Source: Sphingomonas citri (lineage in GTDB: Bacteria > Pseudomonadota > Alphaproteobacteria > Sphingomonadales > Sphingomonadaceae). Taken from it: a DNA stretch of 64,000 nucleotides. The DNA is taken from contig NZ_JAHXZN010000002.1 in NCBI RefSeq assembly GCF_019429485.1, positions 124,001-188,000 of the forward strand, in the 5' to 3' direction. A program made the translations under genes and the position numbers. The notes below the pieces were generated by a model. It saw nothing but the letters and a program-made list of their open reading frames with translations, was not told the DNA's origin and did no database searches. Positions within the stretch are counted from its first letter, which is position 1. Each line of letters begins with the position of its first letter. This document shows, piece by piece, positions 1 through 8,803 of this stretch.

Positions 1-1427
1 AACCGTGCTAGTCGCTGCTGCTCTACAAATTGTTGACCCAATTCGTCGAGTTCGTCGCTGCGCCCCGTCGCGACCAGATATTTTCGCAGCTCACCATAGA
101 GCAGCGGATCGGCGGGAATGTCCTGCAGGCCGCCGCGCAACGCGTTCTCGGCGAGCTGCGGCTGCCCCGCCTGGCGGTAGGCGCGGGCGAGTCGCACCCG
201 ATCATCGGGCGCCCGAGTCTTCTCCGCCACGAGCTTCTGCGCGTCGAACACCGCCTGCCGCCCACGCCCGGTACGCAGGTACAGATCGGTGCGCGCGCGC
301 AGGGCGACCACGTTGCTCTGATCGAAGGCGAGCACCTGATTGAGCAGCGACTCGGCCTCGCTGTCGCGGCCCTGAGTCGCGCGGATCTGCGCCAGCAGCG
401 CCAGCACCGAGGCGTTCGCGGCGGTCACAGGCGGCTTCGCCAGCGGCGCCACCAGCGATTCGGCGGCGTCGGCCGCGCCGGTCAGCATCAGGAAATAGGC
501 GTAGCGCAGCCGATCGCGCGGCGTCGCCGCCGCGGCCAGCGCGCGCGCGGTCGGCACGCTCCAGTCGCGCGGCTCGTAGCGGCGCCACAGTGCGAGCACG
601 TCCACCAGCGAGTCGCCATAATCCCCGCCGCGGACCAGCCGCTCGGTCAGCGCCCGCGCCTGGTCGTGCTGGCCGAGCGCGTAGAGCGTCTCGGCATAGG
701 CGACGCGTCCCGCCGCATCGTGCGGGCGCAGCGCGACGAGCTTCTCGCGCGCCGCGGCGAGCGACGGCAGCCGATTGAACCGCCGCGCCACCGTCACCAT
801 CGTGTCGAGCGCGGCACCGTCGCGCGGATGCGCCGCGGTGAAAGCGGTCAGCAGCTTCAGCGAGGCGTCGGGATCGCCGCTCGAGGCCAGCGCGCGCGCC
901 TTCAGGATGGTGGCGTTCGAGTCCTCGGGGCGGCTGGCGAGCACCGTCTCGGCGCGCTTGAGCGCGGTATCGAAGTCCCGGTCGTGCAGCGCGACGAAGC
1001 CGAGCGTGGCCTGCGGCGCCGGGTCGCTCGGCAGCAAGAGCAATACCTGATTGGCGTAGCGCCGCGCGTCCTCCACGCGTCCGCTCAGCGCGGCGAGGTC
1101 GGCGAGCGTCTGGATCACGTTGGCGTTCGAGCGATCGAGCTCGTTGGCGCGAACGAACGCGGCGTAGGCGCCGGCATAATCGCCCAGGGTGAGCTGCACG
1201 CGACCGAGCGCCGCCCAATATTGCGGGTTCGAGTCGTCCGCCGCGAGCGCGCGCTGCATCGCCAGCCGGGCGGTCCAGGGATCGTTGCCCGCCAGCGCCG
1301 CCTCGTACATGCCAGCATAGCGCGCGGCGCGTTCCTCCGGCGCGCGGCAGGCGGCCAGGGCAATCAGGGTTAACAATAGCGCTATGCGGCCCGACCGCTT
1401 CGTTCGACGCACCAGAATGCTGCACAT
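1..1427 (-). CDS. TPR-repeat lipoprotein of the exopolysaccharide locus (3' end outside window)
   Basis: The reading frame runs from an ATG at 1427 to the left edge of the window without a stop, so the C-terminus is missing. The N-terminus has basic residues, a hydrophobic stretch and the lipobox LAAC (Cys about residue 25), so a membrane-anchored lipoprotein is expected. The rest is helical and TPR-like, with repeated patterns such as PQYWAALGRVQLTLGDYAGA and later ALASSGDPDASLKLL. TPR lipoproteins of this kind accompany exosortase and polysaccharide loci (PrsT-like) and are thought to scaffold the export machine. It is divergent from the export gene at 1580, with 152 bp between them for two promoters. 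The other long minus-strand frames here are low-complexity shadows. The TPR call is firm; the precise family is inferred. Confidence 0.8.
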   Translation of the reverse strand, partial: MCSILVRRTKRSGRIALLLTLIALAACRAPEERAARYAGMYEAALAGNDPWTARLAMQRALAADDSNPQYWAALGRVQLTLGDYAGAYAAFVRANELDRSNANVIQTLADLAALSGRVEDARRYANQVLLLLPSDPAPQATLGFVALHDRDFDTALKRAETVLASRPEDSNATILKARALASSGDPDASLKLLTAFTAAHPRDGAALDTMVTVARRFNRLPSLAAAREKLVALRPHDAAGRVAYAETLYALGQHDQARALTERLVRGGDYGDSLVDVLALWRRYEPRDWSVPTARALAAAATPRDRLRYAYFLMLTGAADAAESLVAPLAKPPVTAANASVLALLAQIRATQGRDSEAESLLNQVLAFDQSNVVALRARTDLYLRTGRGRQAVFDAQKLVAEKTRAPDDRVRLARAYRQAGQPQLAENALRGGLQDIPADPLLYGELRKYLVATGRSDELDELGQQFVEQQRLAR

Positions 1428-1579
1428 ACTCAACAATCTCGTGCGTACATGGAAAGGAAAATGCGGTAAGGCGGCTGACGCTGCGCCCGTTACTCGATAT
1501 GGGACTAGCGATCAAATAAACTCGTGGCGCGCGCCGATCGATTTGTGGATCAGGCCTTAGTAGTTAGGGGGTCAAGGGA

Positions 1580-2182
1580 ATGGTGAATAAGCTACTGTCC
1601 GGGGCAGTGATGGCCTTGGCGCTGATCGGGGCCGTGCCCGCGACGGCGCAGTCGGGCACCGGCGGCTCGGCCGCGGCGCTCGCGGCCTATCGCATCAACC
1701 CGGGTGATGAGCTCGACATCTTCGTGTGGGGCGAGGAGCGTCTCCAGCGCACTGTCCGAGTCCTGCCCGACGGCACCTTCTCCTTCCCGCTCGTCGGCAA
1801 GGTCGACGCGCTCAACGCGCTGCCCAGCGAGATCGAGGCGCGCATCACCAAGGGGCTGGAGGGCCAGTATCGCACCGCCGTGCCGCAGGTGACCGTCTCG
1901 GTGAAGACGCCGCAGGGGATGCAATTCTCGGTGCTGGGCAAGGTCCGCTCGCCGGGCTCCTTCAATCCCGGCCGCTACGTCAATGTGCTCGAGGCGCTCA
2001 GCTTCGCCGGCGGTCCGACCGAGTTCGCGTCGCTCGGCAACGTCGTGATCCTACGCAAGACGCCGACGGGCGCACAGGCGGTGCGGGTGCGGCTCAGCGA
2101 CCTGATGCGCGGCTCGACCGACAATCTCTCCAACGAGTCGCTGCCGCTGGTGCGCGGCGGCGACACGGTGATCGTCCCGTGA
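1580..2182 (+). CDS. Polysaccharide biosynthesis/export protein (Wza/EpsA-like)
   Basis: This 200-residue protein has a signal peptide ending near ATAQ and no lipobox cysteine. A Poly_export domain follows (YRINPGDELDIFVWGEE, about 36-110), then an SLBB-like segment (about 115-200, FSVLGKVRSPGSFNP). The family forms or gates the outer-membrane exit pore for exopolysaccharide. It is short compared with Wza (about 380 residues), as is usual for the export proteins of exosortase-type loci. The ATG at 1580 has a purine-rich stretch (GGGGGTCAAGGGA) directly upstream. Its stop overlaps the GTG start of the next gene by 4 bp, so the two are probably translationally coupled. Confidence 0.93.
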   Translation: MVNKLLSGAVMALALIGAVPATAQSGTGGSAAALAAYRINPGDELDIFVWGEERLQRTVRVLPDGTFSFPLVGKVDALNALPSEIEARITKGLEGQYRTAVPQVTVSVKTPQGMQFSVLGKVRSPGSFNPGRYVNVLEALSFAGGPTEFASLGNVVILRKTPTGAQAVRVRLSDLMRGSTDNLSNESLPLVRGGDTVIVP

Positions 2183-3390
2183 GTAGCGTGACCCGTCGTC
2201 TTCGCGCCGGCGTGGCGCTGCCGCTCGGCGCCGCGCTGGCGGTGCTGCCGTCGGCGCTGGCCGAGGCGCAGACCACGCGTTTCATCGTCGACGGTCAGGC
2301 GGGGGTCGGTTACTCCACCAACCCGTTCGTGATCGACGACAATGACACGGGCAGCGCCTTCACCGAGCTGTCGATCACGCCCCAGCTCGTCCGCCTCGAC
2401 GAGAAGGGTGAGGCTGCGCTCAGCGCCTACTACCGCCGCACCGATTATTTCACGCGCTACGACTCGGCCGACAGCTATGGCGTCGAGGCGCGTGCACGGC
2501 GGCAGCTCAGCCAGACCTTCAACGCGCACGCGGTGGTGAGCTATGACAGCTCGATCATCGGCCAGAGCAGCTATGGCCTGGTCGGCGTGCTCGATCCGTC
2601 GCTGCCGCCCGATCTCGGCACGCCCGATATCGCGCTGCTCGGTCTGCGCCAGCGCCAGAAGAGCCTGGTCGCCGCGGTCGGCGCGGACCTGCGGATCAGC
2701 ACGCGCGACACCGTCAACGGCGAGCTGCGCGCCAGCCGGATCAGCTATGCCGATAGCGGCATCCTGACCTCGTCGACGACCAAGTCGGCGACGCTCGGTT
2801 GGTCGCACGCCGTGTCGGCGCGCACCAGCGTCGGGCTTCAGGGCTCGGGGTCGTGGACCAGCTTCGAGCGCCAGCGCACCTCGGGAGCCTTCTACCAGCC
2901 GCAGGTGACGCTGACCCACCAGTTCAGCTCCTCGGTCACGGTGACGGCCGCGCTCGGCGCGCTGTTCATCACCTCGCGCACGCCGCTGGGGACGACGCAC
3001 TCGACCGGCATCTCGGGCAATATCTTCGCGTGCAAGGCGGGGCAGCGCAGCAACACCTGCTTCCGCGCCTATTCGGACGCGCAGCCGACCGGCTTCGGTG
3101 ACATCTCCAAGCGCCAGGGCGCCGGCTTGGACTATTCGTACCAAGTCCGCGAGAACGACGTGGTGCGCGCGTCGGTCGATTACTCGCGCGTGCAGGAAAC
3201 GTCGAATCTTCTGCAGGCGCGCAACGCCTCCTTCATCACTGGTGGTGCAAGTTACGAGCATGGCTTCTCGCGGCGTCTCTTCGGCGGCGTCGCGGGCGGC
3301 TATCGGCGAGCGACCGGCGGCGGGCGAGACTGGCCGTCGGACCTCAACGTCAAGGTATTCGTGCGAGCGAGATGGGGCGATACGCAGTGA
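2179..3390 (+). CDS. Outer-membrane beta-barrel protein of the EPS locus
   Basis: A 403-residue protein starts at a GTG that overlaps the preceding stop (GTGA). A signal peptide (residues 1 to about 30, ending AEAQ) is followed by many alternating hydrophobic/aromatic beta-strand patterns, such as AALSAYYRRTDYFTRY and HAVVSYDSSI, ending in VFVRARW. This fits a 14-18-strand outer-membrane barrel. Barrels of this type lie between the export protein and the chain-length determinant in exosortase-linked loci, and are proposed to help the polymer cross the outer membrane. The frame stays open upstream to 1726, but that part overlaps the export gene and lacks protein-like composition, so the GTG at 2179 is preferred. 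Function is inferred from fold and position. Confidence 0.85.
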   Translation: MSSVTRRLRAGVALPLGAALAVLPSALAEAQTTRFIVDGQAGVGYSTNPFVIDDNDTGSAFTELSITPQLVRLDEKGEAALSAYYRRTDYFTRYDSADSYGVEARARRQLSQTFNAHAVVSYDSSIIGQSSYGLVGVLDPSLPPDLGTPDIALLGLRQRQKSLVAAVGADLRISTRDTVNGELRASRISYADSGILTSSTTKSATLGWSHAVSARTSVGLQGSGSWTSFERQRTSGAFYQPQVTLTHQFSSSVTVTAALGALFITSRTPLGTTHSTGISGNIFACKAGQRSNTCFRAYSDAQPTGFGDISKRQGAGLDYSYQVRENDVVRASVDYSRVQETSNLLQARNASFITGGASYEHGFSRRLFGGVAGGYRRATGGGRDWPSDLNVKVFVRARWGDTQ

Positions 3391-4862
3391 GTGACGTCGA
3401 CACGAACGAGGAAGAGGGCGGCGGCGCCGGCTTCTTCGGTTATATCCCCACGATCCTGTGGCAGCGCCGCTGGCTGATCATCGTCCCCTTCGTGGTGCTC
3501 TCCACGATCGGGGTGGCGCTCGCGCTGCTGCTGCCGCCGATGTACCGCTCGTCGGCGACGCTGCTGGTCGAGTCGCAGGAGCTGCCCTCGACGCTGGTGA
3601 GCTCGCCGCTGACGACGATCATCGACCAGCGCATCGCCAAGATCCGCGAGCAGGTGCTCAGCCGCGGCGACCTGATCGCGCTGATCGAGCAGAACAACCT
3701 GTACGAGAAGGAGCGCCGCTCCAAGCCACTGTCCGAGATCGTCGAGACGATGCAGAAGGCCACCGCCGTGCAGGCGGTGAGCGGCGACATCGGCCAGGGG
3801 CAGCAGGCGCAGAACGGCGGCACCAGCACGATCGCGTTCACGATGAGCTTCGACTACGCCGATCCCGCCAAGGCGCAGGCGGTGATGCAGAGCATCGTCA
3901 GCCGCTTCCTAGAGATCGACGCGACCACCATGGCGGCGCAAGCGACCAACACGGTCGACTTCCTCCAAGACCAGTCGCGCAAGCTGCAGGATCAGATCGG
4001 GCAGATCGAGGGTCAGATCACCCAGCTCAAAGCGCGCAACGGCCTCGCGCTGTCGTCGGGCGGCATCGTGATGCCCTCTAACAGCAGCGGCTATAGCGCG
4101 CAGATCGCACAGCTGCAGAGCGAGAATCGCGCGCTGTTGGCGCAGTCGCGCAAGTCCGGCGGCAAGGACCCGCTGGTGCAGCAGGCCGAGCAGGCGCTGA
4201 TCGCGGCGCGCGCCGTCTACAATGAGGGCCATCCCGACGTGATCCGCGCCAAGGCGCGACTGGCGCAGGCGCAGGAGATCGCCAAGTCGCAGGGCGACAC
4301 CTCCGACACCGCGCTGGTGCAGAGCCAGATCCAGGCCAACAACGCGCAGATCGCGCAGCTCGAGTCCTACCGCGCCAGCGACAACGCGCGCGCCTCGGCC
4401 AGCCTGGCCAATTCCTCGCGCGCACCGGTGGTGATGGAGCAGGTCAACCAGCTCGAGGCACGCGCCAGCGGTCTGCGCGACCAGCTCAAGGACATCACCG
4501 GCAACGTGCTGCGGGCGCAGAACTCGGCGCGGATGGCACAGGAGCAGAAGGGCGAGCGGCTCACCGTGGTCGATCCCCCTGCGTCACCCGACCGCCCGGT
4601 ATCGCCCAACCGCCTGATGCTGATCGGCGGCGGCGTCGCCGGCGGCCTCGGCCTCGGCCTGGTGCTCGCGCTGGCGCTCGAGTTCCTGATGCGCCCGATT
4701 CGCGGCGTCGACCAGCTCAAGGCGCTCGGACTCGAGACGCTGACGGTGGTGCCCACCTTCACGCCGGACCTCGCGCCGGGGCAGAAGCGCCGCCGCTGGC
4801 TGCCCGGGCTGCCGTTCCGCCGCAAACCCCGTCTGGCCGCCGAGTCCGGCGGAGCGCTGTGA
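3387..4862 (+). CDS. Chain-length determinant (Wzz/PCP-type) inner-membrane protein
   Basis: This polysaccharide co-polymerase of about 491 residues has a first membrane helix near residues 22-46 (LIIVPFVVLSTIGVALALLL) and then the Wzz domain (YRSSATLLVES). A long coiled-coil rich in Gln, Asn and Lys follows (about 190-400). A PxxP-type element (PPASPDRPVSPNR) leads into a second helix (about 410-435). The family sets polymer length in the periplasm with a partner kinase. The kinase is the separate next gene, so this is the split, proteobacterial-mixed arrangement. The GTG at 3387 is chosen because GGGG lies 9 bp upstream and it recreates the GTGA overlap seen at both neighbours; an ATG at 3372 is the alternative. 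Confidence 0.92.
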   Translation: MSDVDTNEEEGGGAGFFGYIPTILWQRRWLIIVPFVVLSTIGVALALLLPPMYRSSATLLVESQELPSTLVSSPLTTIIDQRIAKIREQVLSRGDLIALIEQNNLYEKERRSKPLSEIVETMQKATAVQAVSGDIGQGQQAQNGGTSTIAFTMSFDYADPAKAQAVMQSIVSRFLEIDATTMAAQATNTVDFLQDQSRKLQDQIGQIEGQITQLKARNGLALSSGGIVMPSNSSGYSAQIAQLQSENRALLAQSRKSGGKDPLVQQAEQALIAARAVYNEGHPDVIRAKARLAQAQEIAKSQGDTSDTALVQSQIQANNAQIAQLESYRASDNARASASLANSSRAPVVMEQVNQLEARASGLRDQLKDITGNVLRAQNSARMAQEQKGERLTVVDPPASPDRPVSPNRLMLIGGGVAGGLGLGLVLALALEFLMRPIRGVDQLKALGLETLTVVPTFTPDLAPGQKRRRWLPGLPFRRKPRLAAESGGAL

Positions 4863-5674
4863 AGATGACCGACATGCTCAAGGCCATTCCCATGACCAAG
4901 CCCGAGTTCGCACCGTTCGCGGGCGAGACCTTCCCCACGCTGGACCAGAGCGGCGAGTTCGCCTGGTCCACGGCGGAGGCGAAGCAGCGCGGCATCTACG
5001 GCTTCGATAGCCGCGACGTGCGCTCGCGTCCGTTCAACATGCTGCGCTCGCGGCTGCTCAAGCTGCAGCGGCACAAGGGCTGGCGACTGTTCGGCATCGT
5101 CTCCGCGACGCCGGCGGTGGGCAAGTCGTTCTGCGCCACCAACCTGGCGGCGGCGCTGTCGCGTACGCCGGGGCTCGACACCTACCTCGTCGATCTCGAC
5201 CTGCGCCGCGGCTCGATCGCTTATAATTTCGGCATCCCGGTCGAGCGCGGCATGCGCGACTATCTCGAGGGTGAGGTCGACTCGCTCGGAGCGTTCGCCT
5301 GCCACCCGCAGGGTGAGCGGCTGATGATCCTGCCGACCGACCGCGCCCCGGCGCACTCGGCCGAGCTGCTCGCCTCGTCGCGGATGGAGCGCGCGATCGC
5401 GTCGATGCGCGCGGTCACCGCGCCCTCGATCTTTCTTTGCGATCTGCCGCCCGTCTTCGCCAACGACGACGCCACGATCGTGACGACCAAGCTCGACGCC
5501 TTCATCATGGTGGTCGAGGAAGGGCGCACGACCAAGAAGCAGGTCAAGGACGCGCTCCACGTACTCGACCAGGCGCCCTGCGCCGGCGTGGTGCTCAACC
5601 GCTTCGACGGCGGGCTGCTCGCCGACAGTTACGGCTACGGCTACGGCGCCGGCTACGCGGATTATTATAAGTAA
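4859..5674 (+). CDS. CpsD/CapB-family tyrosine kinase (BY-kinase)
   Basis: This 271-residue P-loop ATPase begins at a GTG that overlaps the chain-length gene by GTGA. The Walker A motif is degenerate at its first position (SATPAVGKSF, about residue 81). Walker A' is TYLVDLDLRRG and Walker B is IFLCDLPP. The C-terminus is a tyrosine-rich tail (YGYGYGAGYADYY), as expected for the autophosphorylated cluster of BY-kinases that controls polymerisation through the Wzz partner. It is the last gene of the coupled four-gene export set. The 311 bp that follow contain only a palindromic repeat. Confidence 0.93.
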   Translation: MKMTDMLKAIPMTKPEFAPFAGETFPTLDQSGEFAWSTAEAKQRGIYGFDSRDVRSRPFNMLRSRLLKLQRHKGWRLFGIVSATPAVGKSFCATNLAAALSRTPGLDTYLVDLDLRRGSIAYNFGIPVERGMRDYLEGEVDSLGAFACHPQGERLMILPTDRAPAHSAELLASSRMERAIASMRAVTAPSIFLCDLPPVFANDDATIVTTKLDAFIMVVEEGRTTKKQVKDALHVLDQAPCAGVVLNRFDGGLLADSYGYGYGAGYADYYK

Positions 5675-5745
5675 GCGGCAGGGCTGGTGCTGGCGGTCCG
5701 AGCGATCGCCGCCAGCTTCGACACGCATCCATCGAAACACCTTGC

Positions 5746-5835
5746 CATCCCGGCCTTGAGCCGGGATCCATCGGGCTGCGCTCAAGCAAACCGTTGTTCT
5801 TGCGGAAGCGTGGATCCCGGCTCAAGGCCGGGATG
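5746..5835. repeat. Palindromic intergenic repeat, family A copy 1
   Basis: Two 25-bp arms (5746-5770 and 5811-5835) are exact reverse complements, and each arm is itself a short hairpin (CCCGGCCTTGAGCCGGG). The outer ends read CATCCC and GGGATG, and the inner ends GGATCCA and TGGATCC. The element occupies most of the 311-bp gap between the kinase and the EpsD-like gene; nothing else is recognisable there. It can fold as one long cruciform and may also act as a terminator for the convergent genes. Confidence 0.85.
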
Positions 5836-5985
5836 ACGACGGAGTCATAGCGGCGAGCATGTAGCGGCTCGCCGTGCTCCTAAGAACGCCGCAGCCCTAT
5901 GCCACAGGTGCTTCACGCACCCGCACTCGTGTCCGCAGGACCGACCGGACGAGCGGCGGCGCCACCTGACGCCGCCGCCCTCACC

Positions 5986-6837
5986 TCACTTGGCGCCAGC
6001 GGCCGGCGCGCCCGCGCCGGTCGGCGGCGGGGCATAGCCCGGCTGATACTCGATCTTGGCGGTCGAGCGGAGCTGCTTCACCTGGTCGTTCAGGCTCTTG
6101 TCCTCGTTCTGCTTGCGCAGCGCGCCGAGCGCGGCCTTGCGCATGTCGTCCGCCGACATCGCCACCGGCTCGCGCCCGACGATCACGTTGGCGAACAGCT
6201 TTCCTCCCGCCGGCAGAACGAACGGCTCGGTCGACGGCAGCGCAAGGATGCGCTTGAGCACCTCGGGTGGCACGCTGGCGGTGTCGAGCCGGCCGCTCGT
6301 CCGCGTGAACGGGATGTTGAGCTTGGTCAGCGCCGCCGCCACCGCGTCGAGCGAGTGCGCGTCCTTGAGCGGCTCCAGCGCCTTGGGATCGCTCGGCGGG
6401 TCGATCGCGATCTGCTGAAGCGCGAGCACCTGGCGCTGCGCGAAGGCCTGCGGGTTCGCCGCGATGAACTGGTCGATCGCCTTCTGGTCGGGCAGCTTCT
6501 GGCTGCCGTTCTGACGCTCGGCGTTCATCGCGATCAGCAGCTCGTCGGTGAGGCGGCGCTGGCGGCTGAGGAACTCGGGCGTCTTGTCGACGCCGTTCTT
6601 GCGCGCGTCCTGCGCGAGCAGGCGGCGGCTGATGATATTCTGCAGCAGCTGTGCGCGCACCACCTTCTGGTCGGCGCCCTGCGGCACATTGGCCTGCTGC
6701 AGCTCGGCGTTGAGCTCGCCGATCGAGATCTCGTCCCCGTTCACGACCGCGACCGACTGCCCGGTGGGCTTGCGGTCGCACCCCGCCGCGAGCAGCGCGA
6801 GCGAGCTCGCCGCGATCAAAGTCCCACGCCTGAACAT
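5986..6837 (-). CDS. epsD: EpsD-like peptidyl-prolyl isomerase lipoprotein
   Basis: This 283-residue protein has a lipobox (LLAAGC, Cys about 20), a SurA-N-like helical domain (VVNGDEISIGELNAEL onward), and a divergent parvulin-type region (about 140-240). The tail is rich in Pro, Ala and Gly. EpsD-family isomerases occur in exosortase-associated exopolysaccharide loci and are expected to chaperone outer-membrane export components. It is convergent with the kinase gene and divergent from the small accessory gene at 6925. The family is a confident match; enzymatic activity is not shown, because the parvulin domain is degenerate. Confidence 0.85.
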   Translation of the reverse strand: MFRRGTLIAASSLALLAAGCDRKPTGQSVAVVNGDEISIGELNAELQQANVPQGADQKVVRAQLLQNIISRRLLAQDARKNGVDKTPEFLSRQRRLTDELLIAMNAERQNGSQKLPDQKAIDQFIAANPQAFAQRQVLALQQIAIDPPSDPKALEPLKDAHSLDAVAAALTKLNIPFTRTSGRLDTASVPPEVLKRILALPSTEPFVLPAGGKLFANVIVGREPVAMSADDMRKAALGALRKQNEDKSLNDQVKQLRSTAKIEYQPGYAPPPTGAGAPAAGAK

Positions 6838-6924
6838 CTCAATCCCCTTTTCACTGTTGATGGCCTACCTAGCACAAGCTGCGGATTTGCTGTACCGCTA
6901 CCGCGTCAAGGATTGGACCGCCGG

Positions 6925-7176
6925 ATGGAAACTGCTTACGATTGGGTGACTTTGGCCATTTTCGCCGGCCTTGTCGTGCTGTTTCTGCAACGATCTGTTT
7001 CCAACGACCGGCAGGACTCGATGCTTGCCTATCTGGCCGGCGCGGTGATCTGCGCGCTCGCCAACTATTTCGGCAATTCGGGTCAGCATCTGCTCGCGAT
7101 CGCGTTGATCGTCGCCAACCTGATCTTCATCCTCCTCGTCCTCAAGCCGATCGACCTGCCCACCCGCCGTTCGTGA
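6925..7176 (+). CDS. Small membrane protein, probable exosortase (XrtV) accessory protein
   Basis: This 83-residue protein has three hydrophobic segments: about 7-22 (WVTLAIFAGLVVLFLQ), 33-50 and 57-76. Short polar loops separate them, including SVSNDRQDSM, and the tail is RRS. A longer open frame starts at 5899, but that part is antisense to the EpsD-like gene. The ATG at 6925 follows AAGGA at about 12 bp and gives a protein-like sequence. Its place between EpsD and EpsI matches the small accessory protein of the sphingomonad exosortase V locus. Its role is unknown beyond that association. Confidence 0.75.
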   Translation: METAYDWVTLAIFAGLVVLFLQRSVSNDRQDSMLAYLAGAVICALANYFGNSGQHLLAIALIVANLIFILLVLKPIDLPTRRS

Positions 7177-7182
7177 GGCGGC

Positions 7183-7890
7183 TCAGCCGGCGGCGCTGTC
7201 GAGCACGCGGCGCACGTCGGCGGGCACCGCGGCGAACAGCGCGCGCGTGAACGCCGCCAGCGTCGCCAGACCGGCGTCGCGATCGTGCGTCAACGTCGAG
7301 ATCCGCACCAGCATCGCGTCGGGCACGTCGCCGCGCAGGTTGGCGCGCGCGACCGACCAGCGCTGCTGCGCCCAGCTCAACGGCATGTCGCGGCCGACGC
7401 GGGTCCAATACATCAGCTGCTCGACGCGATTGTCGGCGCTGGCGGTCATCACGGTCGCATCAAGCTGGCCGCCGGGCAGCGGCACCGAGCGAACGGCCTT
7501 GTCCGTCAGGGTGAAGCCGCCCGCGGGATAGCAATATTCGGGACGGTGCACCTGCAGCACGCCGGTCTGGCCGCTGCTCTGCGCCATCAACAGCATGATC
7601 GGCAGCTGGTCCGGCGCCAGGTACACACGAGTGAGCAACTGCGAGTAGAGCAGATCGGAGAGCTGGTCGGGCGGCGGCGTCACCAACCCGCTCTTCGAGT
7701 AGAAGGACCAGGATCCCACGTGCGCCGGGATCAGCGCGTCGAGCTTGCGCTTGCCGAGCAGGTCGATGTGGTTGCCCGGCACCCGCGCCGCGGCGACGCC
7801 CGCGGTGAGCAGGAAGGCGCCGCCCAGCAGCGCGCGGCGCCGGTCGAGCAGGCGCGTCTCGGGCAGCGCGGAGCCGCTCACCTCAGTCAT
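7183..7890 (-). CDS. epsI: EpsI-family exosortase-associated protein
   Basis: This is a protein of about 235 residues. The N-terminus carries RRRALLGGAFLLTAGVAAA, a twin-arginine-like or signal-anchor segment, and the EpsI (DUF3485) domain follows. That domain contains the typical block VLQVHRPEYCYPAGGF with its single Cys, then LMYWTRVG. EpsI partners exosortases and is sometimes fused to them; here it is a separate gene. The ATG at 7890 overlaps the exosortase stop by 8 bp, so the pair is coupled. A start six codons earlier is possible. Its biochemical role is not established. Confidence 0.9.
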   Translation of the reverse strand: MTEVSGSALPETRLLDRRRALLGGAFLLTAGVAAARVPGNHIDLLGKRKLDALIPAHVGSWSFYSKSGLVTPPPDQLSDLLYSQLLTRVYLAPDQLPIMLLMAQSSGQTGVLQVHRPEYCYPAGGFTLTDKAVRSVPLPGGQLDATVMTASADNRVEQLMYWTRVGRDMPLSWAQQRWSVARANLRGDVPDAMLVRISTLTHDRDAGLATLAAFTRALFAAVPADVRRVLDSAAG

Positions 7891-8803
7891 GGCCGTTCCC
7901 CAGCGCACGGCGCAGCGGGGTCGCCAGCGCGTCGATCGCGAAGATGGTGAGCACCGAGACCAGGAACATCACCAGCCCGGCGAAATCGTGCGCGAAGCCC
8001 TGCGCCGCCGCGTCACCGAAGTAATAGGTGATGAGGATCAGCAGGATAACGCGGATGAAGTTGGCGAAGATCGCGATCGGCACGATCGTCAGCATCAGCA
8101 GCGCGGCGTAGCGCCAGTTCGCCTGGTGCCGCACGTAGATGTAGAAGAGGCAGATGGCGGTGAGGCTGATGATCGAGTTCAGCCCCGCGCAGGCCGCCGC
8201 CACCAGCAGGTCATATTGCGCGATCTGGATCGTCACCCCCGAGCTGCCGATCGGATAACCGAGCGCATAGAGCAGGTTCACCGCCTGCTCCGAGATGGCG
8301 ATCTTGAGCGGCTGGGTGATCACCGCCACCACCTGATCGGGCGGTGGAAAGACGAAGCCGAGGTAGACGATGGGAAACCACAGCTCGCGCAGCACCGCGC
8401 CGCCCAGCAACGCATAGGCCGCCACGAGCAGCGCGCCGTAGAGCGCGAAGCCCTCGATCTCGATGATGCCGGTGATATGCGCCACGAGGTAGAGCAGCAG
8501 GCAGACCGGCAGCAGCAGCGCGACCACCACCCCCGAGCCGGGCCGCCGCAGCGGCCATACGCCGGGCACCTCGCGCCACAGCAACCACAGCCCGGTGGCG
8601 AGCACCAGCGGGCCGTGCCCGCCCTGCTCGGTCGACCAGCTGAAGCGCGCGACCGTCAGCATCGTCGGGATCGCCAGCGCGACGCAGCCGATCAGCAGCA
8701 GCCAGGCCGAGAGCGACAGCGAAGGGAGACGCGGCGCGGGCCGGCCGCGCGGCCGATCCAGCTCTGCCGCGGTCGACATGGTCGCACTATGCTGACTATT
8801 CAC
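7883..8803 (-). CDS. xrtV: Exosortase (probable XrtV type)
   Basis: This 306-residue polytopic membrane protein has about eight hydrophobic segments. The exosortase catalytic residues are visible: Cys in LVAAACAGLNSIISL (about 212), Arg in ANFIRVILLILI (about 252), and His in GFAHDFAGL (about 271). Exosortases are inner-membrane transpeptidase-like enzymes that process PEP-CTERM tails and are usually linked to exopolysaccharide loci. It is upstream of and coupled to EpsI. The start could instead be the internal ATG at 8779. I found no protein with a PEP-CTERM tail in the window, so its substrates are elsewhere. The V subtype is inferred from locus context. Confidence 0.9.
   Translation of the reverse strand: MNSQHSATMSTAAELDRPRGRPAPRLPSLSLSAWLLLIGCVALAIPTMLTVARFSWSTEQGGHGPLVLATGLWLLWREVPGVWPLRRPGSGVVVALLLPVCLLLYLVAHITGIIEIEGFALYGALLVAAYALLGGAVLRELWFPIVYLGFVFPPPDQVVAVITQPLKIAISEQAVNLLYALGYPIGSSGVTIQIAQYDLLVAAACAGLNSIISLTAICLFYIYVRHQANWRYAALLMLTIVPIAIFANFIRVILLILITYYFGDAAAQGFAHDFAGLVMFLVSVLTIFAIDALATPLRRALGNGHD

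Noticed and set aside
30..1373. 447-codon plus-strand open frame at the left end
   Set aside because: Antisense shadow of the TPR lipoprotein gene.
202..1515. 437-codon minus-strand open frame over the TPR lipoprotein
   Set aside because: Arg/Ala/Gly-rich low-complexity translation. The neighbouring frame has a signal peptide, lipobox and TPR pattern and is open to the window edge.
5899..6924. Upstream extension of the small accessory gene
   Set aside because: Antisense to the EpsD-like gene with shadow composition; the ATG at 6925 gives a clean membrane protein.
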